Source: Nocardia sienata NBRC 100364
Lineage (GTDB): Bacteria; Actinomycetota; Actinomycetes; Mycobacteriales; Mycobacteriaceae
Assembly: GCF_001613205.1 (NCBI RefSeq)
Contig: NZ_BDBX01000010.1
Coordinates: 1 to 64,000 of the forward strand
Length of the DNA stretch: 64,000 bases
Direction of reading: 5' to 3'
Positions within the stretch are counted from its first letter, which is position 1. Every line of letters starts with the position of its first letter. The translations under genes were made by a program, and so were the position numbers. Shown here one piece after another: positions 61,000 to 64,000 of the stretch. Under the pieces are notes generated by a model. The model ran no database searches and was not told the origin of the DNA. It worked only from the letters and a program-made list of their open reading frames with translations.

Positions 61000-61374
61000 A
61001 TGTCCTTCTGGGAAGTGCTCTGGCTGATCGTGGTGAGTTTCGCGTTCGTCGCCTATCTGCTGCTGCTCTTCTACATCATCGGTGACCTGTTCCGGGACAA
61101 GCACACCTCGGGCTGGATCAAGGCGATCTGGGTGGTGCTGCTGATCGTGCTGCCGCTGCTGGCCTCCCTGGTGTACTTGATCGTGCGCGGCCGGGGTATG
61201 ACCGAACGCGCGGCCGTGGAAGCCGAGCAGGTCGAGGCGGCGCAGAAGAAATATATCCAGCAGACCGCCGGTACCAGTCCGGCCGCCCAGATCGCCGAGG
61301 CGAAGCGGCTGCTGGCCGAGGGCACGATCACCGAGAGCGAATTCGAACGGCTCAAGGCCAAGGCCATGTCGTGA
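61000..61374 (+). CDS. PLDc_N / SHOCT small membrane protein
   Basis: A 124-residue protein. Two membrane helices (WLIVVSFAFVAYLLLLFYII and a second near 42-62) match the phospholipase-D-nuclease N-terminal module. A linker and C-terminal SHOCT (IAEAKRLLAEGTITESEFER) follow. The role is unknown. Translationally coupled to the next gene by GTGA. Confidence 0.8.
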   Translation: MSFWEVLWLIVVSFAFVAYLLLLFYIIGDLFRDKHTSGWIKAIWVVLLIVLPLLASLVYLIVRGRGMTERAAVEAEQVEAAQKKYIQQTAGTSPAAQIAEAKRLLAEGTITESEFERLKAKAMS

Positions 61375-62606
61375 CCGGAACCGCTCCGGGCTCCGGCGAT
61401 CCCGTATCGAATGATGCCCGGCCGGGCGCGGAGGATGCGGGCCCGGGACCCCAGGGGCAGGAGCCGGCACGTGCGGGCGCGGCGCCGGGACCGGAAGGCG
61501 CCGGGCGGGTACCGGATAGCTCCCGTCCGGAGCGGTGGGCGATCCCCCGTGGCCTCATTGTGCTGCTCGTCGCGGCGGCGACGGTGGTGGCCGTCACCGG
61601 AGCGAAGGCGTTCTCCGGGGTGCTCGGCCCGGTATTCCTGGCGCTGATGTTCGCGATCGCGGCGCAGCCCATCCAGACCCGGCTGCAGCGCCGCGGCAAA
61701 CCGGCCTGGGTGGGAATGATCGCGGCCCTGGCAGTGGTGTATCTGGTGCTCCTGGGCCTGGTCGCCGCGATGGCGTTGTCGGCCGCCCAGTTGGCGACCG
61801 CGCTCCCGGACTATTCCGATCAATTCTCCGCACTGTTCGATCAGGTCCGCTCGCTTCTGGAACGGTTCGACGTGGACCAGGATCGGATACAGCAGGCGCT
61901 GAGCGGTTTCGATTTCGGCAAACTGGTCGAGGTGGTCGAGGGCGCGCTACGCGAACTCGCCGGCGTTTTCTCCAATCTGCTGTTCGTGCTGGCCCTGCTG
62001 CTGTTCATGGCGTTCGACGGGATGACCATCGGACGCCGGATGAGCGTGGTGGCCGGAATGCGGCCCGATATCTCGCACGCGTTGAGCACCTTCGCCGCCG
62101 GCACCCGCAAATACCTGATCGTCTCGACGGTATTCGGGCTCATCGTGGCGGTGCTCGACGGTGTGGCGCTGTGGTTGCTCGCGGTCCCGTTCCCGGTGCT
62201 GTGGGGACTGCTGTCGTTCATCACCAACTACATCCCGAACATCGGCTTCGTCATCGGTCTGATCCCGCCCGCGCTGCTGGCCCTGCTCGACGGTGGTTTC
62301 ACCCGGATGGTGTGGGTGATCGTGCTCTACTGCGTGTTCAACGTGGTGGTGCAGTCGGTGATCCAGCCGAAGTTCGTGGGCGACGCGGTCGGTCTGAGTG
62401 TCACGGTCACCTTCCTGTCCTTGGTGTTCTGGTCCTGGGTGCTGGGCGCGCTCGGGGCGCTGCTGGCCATTCCGCTCACACTGCTGGCCAAGGCGCTGCT
62501 GTTCGATATCGATCCGTCGACGCGGTGGATGGACGTATTGATCAGCGACCGGCCCCCCGATACCGAACCGGGCGACGAGGAGCCGGCCGCCGGGCCGACG
62601 TCGTGA
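61371..62606 (+). CDS. AI-2E family transporter (PerM-like)
   Basis: A 411-residue integral membrane protein with about eight helices and a disordered Pro/Gly-rich start. Family stretches are GPVFLALMFAIAAQPIQTRL, FITNYIPNIGFVIGLIPPAL, VQSVIQPKFVGDAVGLSVTV and LGALLAIPLTLLAKALL. Members export small molecules or ions. Autoinducer-2 transport should not be assumed. Confidence 0.84.
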   Translation: MTGTAPGSGDPVSNDARPGAEDAGPGPQGQEPARAGAAPGPEGAGRVPDSSRPERWAIPRGLIVLLVAAATVVAVTGAKAFSGVLGPVFLALMFAIAAQPIQTRLQRRGKPAWVGMIAALAVVYLVLLGLVAAMALSAAQLATALPDYSDQFSALFDQVRSLLERFDVDQDRIQQALSGFDFGKLVEVVEGALRELAGVFSNLLFVLALLLFMAFDGMTIGRRMSVVAGMRPDISHALSTFAAGTRKYLIVSTVFGLIVAVLDGVALWLLAVPFPVLWGLLSFITNYIPNIGFVIGLIPPALLALLDGGFTRMVWVIVLYCVFNVVVQSVIQPKFVGDAVGLSVTVTFLSLVFWSWVLGALGALLAIPLTLLAKALLFDIDPSTRWMDVLISDRPPDTEPGDEEPAAGPTS

Positions 62607-62690
62607 ACCCGGTTTTCACCCGCGACGGGTGAGGTGTACCGCCCGTGCCCGGGCGAGAGTCGACGCACACCTGCGCTTGAAGGAGTGGAG

Positions 62691-63119
62691 ATGACTACTG
62701 CACGGGAGCCGATGACGAGCACCACCTCCGGCCGGTCCCCGGTACATCAGGGCGTGGCGGCCGGTACCTCGATCGCCGCGGCGATTCTGCTGCTGACCGT
62801 CGGCGCACTGTCGGTACTGGAAGGAATCGCGGCTGTCGCCGAAGACGAATTGTTCGTGGTCGGCGTGAACTATGCCTACGAATTCGATATCACCACCTGG
62901 GGCTGGGTCCACCTCGTCCTCGGGATCGTGCTGATCATCAGCGCGCTCGGCCTGCTCACCGGAACGACCTGGGGTCGCGGCCTGGCGATCGGTATCGCCG
63001 CGCTGTCCATCCTGGCGAATTTCCTGTGGCTGCCCTACTACCCGTGGTGGTCGGTTCTGGTCATCGCCCTGAACGTTGTCGTGATCTGGGCGATCGCGAC
63101 CTGGCGGCCACAGACCTGA
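62691..63119 (+). CDS. DUF7144-type four-helix membrane protein (copy 2)
   Basis: A 142-residue paralogue of the 24265-24726 product, with the same four-helix layout and ending IWAIATWRPQT. AAGGAGTGGAG precedes ATG 62691. The gene ends at a strong hairpin. Function unknown. Confidence 0.77.
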   Translation: MTTAREPMTSTTSGRSPVHQGVAAGTSIAAAILLLTVGALSVLEGIAAVAEDELFVVGVNYAYEFDITTWGWVHLVLGIVLIISALGLLTGTTWGRGLAIGIAALSILANFLWLPYYPWWSVLVIALNVVVIWAIATWRPQT

Positions 63120-63129
63120 TACCGCGCGT

Positions 63130-63163
63130 GATGCCGGGGCCGGGCATATCCGGCCCCGGCATC
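63130..63163. terminator. Strong bidirectional hairpin
   Basis: Perfect 14-bp arms GATGCCGGGGCCGG and CCGGCCCCGGCATC with a 6-base loop, between convergent stops at 63119 and 63185. A TTT follows on the plus side. Confidence 0.7.
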
Positions 63164-63184
63164 GGCGTTTCACCGACCCGGATG

Positions 63185-63415
63185 TCAGCGCCGGCCGCGC
63201 CGGCGGATCAGCAGCCCGGCCACCAGCCCGATCAGGAACATGACCAGCAGGATCAGCCACATCGGCGAAGTCACGGTGATGGGCAGGAAATTTATCTCCA
63301 CCTGGTCGCGGTTCTCGATGACGAAGATCACCGCGATGACGGTGAGAACCAGGGCCAGCCACTGGTTCACGGTGATCCGGGACAGCAGCGAGGGCTTGGG
63401 TTGGCGGTCGGTCAT
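63185..63415 (-). CDS. LapA-domain small membrane protein
   Basis: A 76-residue protein with two membrane helices (LALVLTVIAVIFVIEN and LILLVMFLIGLVAGLLI) and a basic end RRRGRR. RDQVEINFLPITVTSP between the helices is typical of LapA/DUF1049. GGAGG lies before ATG 63415. In Gram-negatives the family serves LPS assembly. Its role here is unknown. Confidence 0.8.
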   Translation of the reverse strand: MTDRQPKPSLLSRITVNQWLALVLTVIAVIFVIENRDQVEINFLPITVTSPMWLILLVMFLIGLVAGLLIRRRGRR

Positions 63416-63821
63416 CACGTCCTCCGCTCGGCAGTCGGTCGCAACACTGTGCAGTCTCCGTCGCGGCCGGGCCGTGGGCATCACCCGCCGAGGATGACCC
63501 GGCACCGTCGACGGCGACGTTCGCCGCACGCGGTGGTGCGGCCGCGCGACCGCATCACGTGCGGGATCGCGGCCGTACACCCGGCCTATCGCGCCCCGCG
63601 CGGCGGGCCGGACCTGCCCGCCCGCCTCCGTCGAGAGAGTTGCGGTCCTTGTCCGAGTAGGCAGTTCACCCGTCGTAGGTGATACGGCGGGTCGCCGCGG
63701 GTGCCTAGCGTGGGCGTGCCGGTGCGCGACACCGCCGATCGAGCGCGGATCCCGGCCGCGCGCGCCCGCCGGAGTCCGGCCGCGCCGGAAACCGAGCCAG
63801 CCGACAGATCGCGAGGTAACG
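63416..63821. other. 406-bp gap with one promoter-like element
   Basis: No gene supported on either strand. A TAGCGTGG octamer (63706-63713) lies about 110 bases before the sulfatase ATG, the same octamer seen at 48730 and 60941. Otherwise G/C-rich with short palindromes only (for example CCGTCGACGG). Confidence 0.5.
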
Positions 63822-64000
63822 ATGACCACGGAACTGGACTTCGACGACACCGCCGATTTCGGCAATGCGACGCGCGGGTTCATGGCCGAACTCGATCCAC
63901 CGGTGGTGACGGCCGCGGACGGCTCGGTGGTCTACGACATCGGCGCCTACGAATTCCTCGACGGCGACTGCCCGGACACCGCCCACCCCAGCCTGTGGCG
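63822..64000 (+). CDS. Alkyl/aryl-sulfatase, N-terminus only (3' partial)
   Basis: The first 59 residues resemble linear primary-alkylsulfatases of the SdsA1/BDS1 type: DFDDTADFGNATRGF, VVTAADGSVVYDIGAYEFL, CPDTAHPSLWR. The metallo-beta-lactamase-fold zinc site lies beyond the window, so activity cannot be judged. GCGAGGTAACG precedes ATG 63822. Confidence 0.65.
   Translation, partial: MTTELDFDDTADFGNATRGFMAELDPPVVTAADGSVVYDIGAYEFLDGDCPDTAHPSLW

Noticed and set aside
61371..62606. Autoinducer-2 exporter
   Set aside because: The family name is historical. Sequence does not define the substrate and no quorum-sensing gene is nearby.

Overview
The window is GC-rich actinobacterial chromosome. 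Codon third positions are strongly G/C, GTG starts are common, and ATGA/GTGA start-stop overlaps recur. A cutinase-like secreted esterase, an MmpS-like protein, an EF-G2 paralogue, an AztABCD-type zinc system and a single-chain acyl-CoA carboxylase together point to a mycolate actinomycete (Nocardia, Rhodococcus or a relative). The genus is an inference. I saw no rRNA, tRNA, insertion sequence, phage or CRISPR.

Layout. 1-7.3 kb: a plus-strand catabolic run of Rieske oxygenase, Baeyer-Villiger monooxygenase, SDR, ThDP enzyme and aldehyde dehydrogenase. It is followed by DUF427 and TesB-like thioesterase genes and a convergent FCD-type GntR regulator. 9.7-11 kb: a two-domain TerD-like protein. 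11.2-16.1 kb: a divergent zinc uptake locus around a Zur-like box, in which the permease reads in frame into a beta-propeller lipoprotein. 16.3-22.4 kb: DUF6285, an APH-like kinase, an acyl-CoA dehydrogenase and a 1112-residue biotin carboxylase/carboxyltransferase, then a TetR regulator and a divergent alpha/beta hydrolase separated by two overlapping operators. 24-27.5 kb: a DUF7144 membrane protein, a DGPF/YCII protein with an ECF42-type sigma factor, and PlsC. 27.6-35.3 kb: EF-G2, an MmpS-like protein, a small protein paired with a large M48 membrane protease, and a NERD protein.

35.5-43 kb: an eroded acyl-CoA dehydrogenase, ZapE, a second BVMO, an FBP protein and an ankyrin protein that converge on a 29-bp hairpin, an AadA-like nucleotidyltransferase behind a 19-codon upstream ORF, an ArsR/SRPBCC pair, and a quinone reductase with a MerR-type promoter. 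43-50.8 kb: an envelope/glycan group of epimerase, M19 peptidase, NodB deacetylase, truncated histidine kinase, polytopic membrane protein, GT2, DUF2064 and methyltransferase. 50.8-57.8 kb: a deaminase, a cutinase with a Thr-rich tail, a DUF4015 glycosidase divergent from a NodB lipoprotein, and an aldo/keto reductase divergent from an HxlR regulator. 57.8-64 kb: a 65-residue protein, a MalT-like LuxR regulator, PLDc_N/SHOCT, AI-2E-family, DUF7144 and LapA-like membrane proteins, and the start of an alkylsulfatase.

Functional links. Several adjacent pairs look like regulator plus target (TetR/hydrolase, HxlR/AKR, ArsR/SRPBCC, ECF42/DGPF), and candidate operators are visible for most of them. 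The clearest structural oddities are the AztB-lipoprotein reading frame, a histidine kinase with no ATPase domain, an M19 peptidase with a changed metal motif, an alpha/beta hydrolase with no visible catalytic histidine, and two small gene remnants. All functional calls come from reading motifs by eye. No database search was run.
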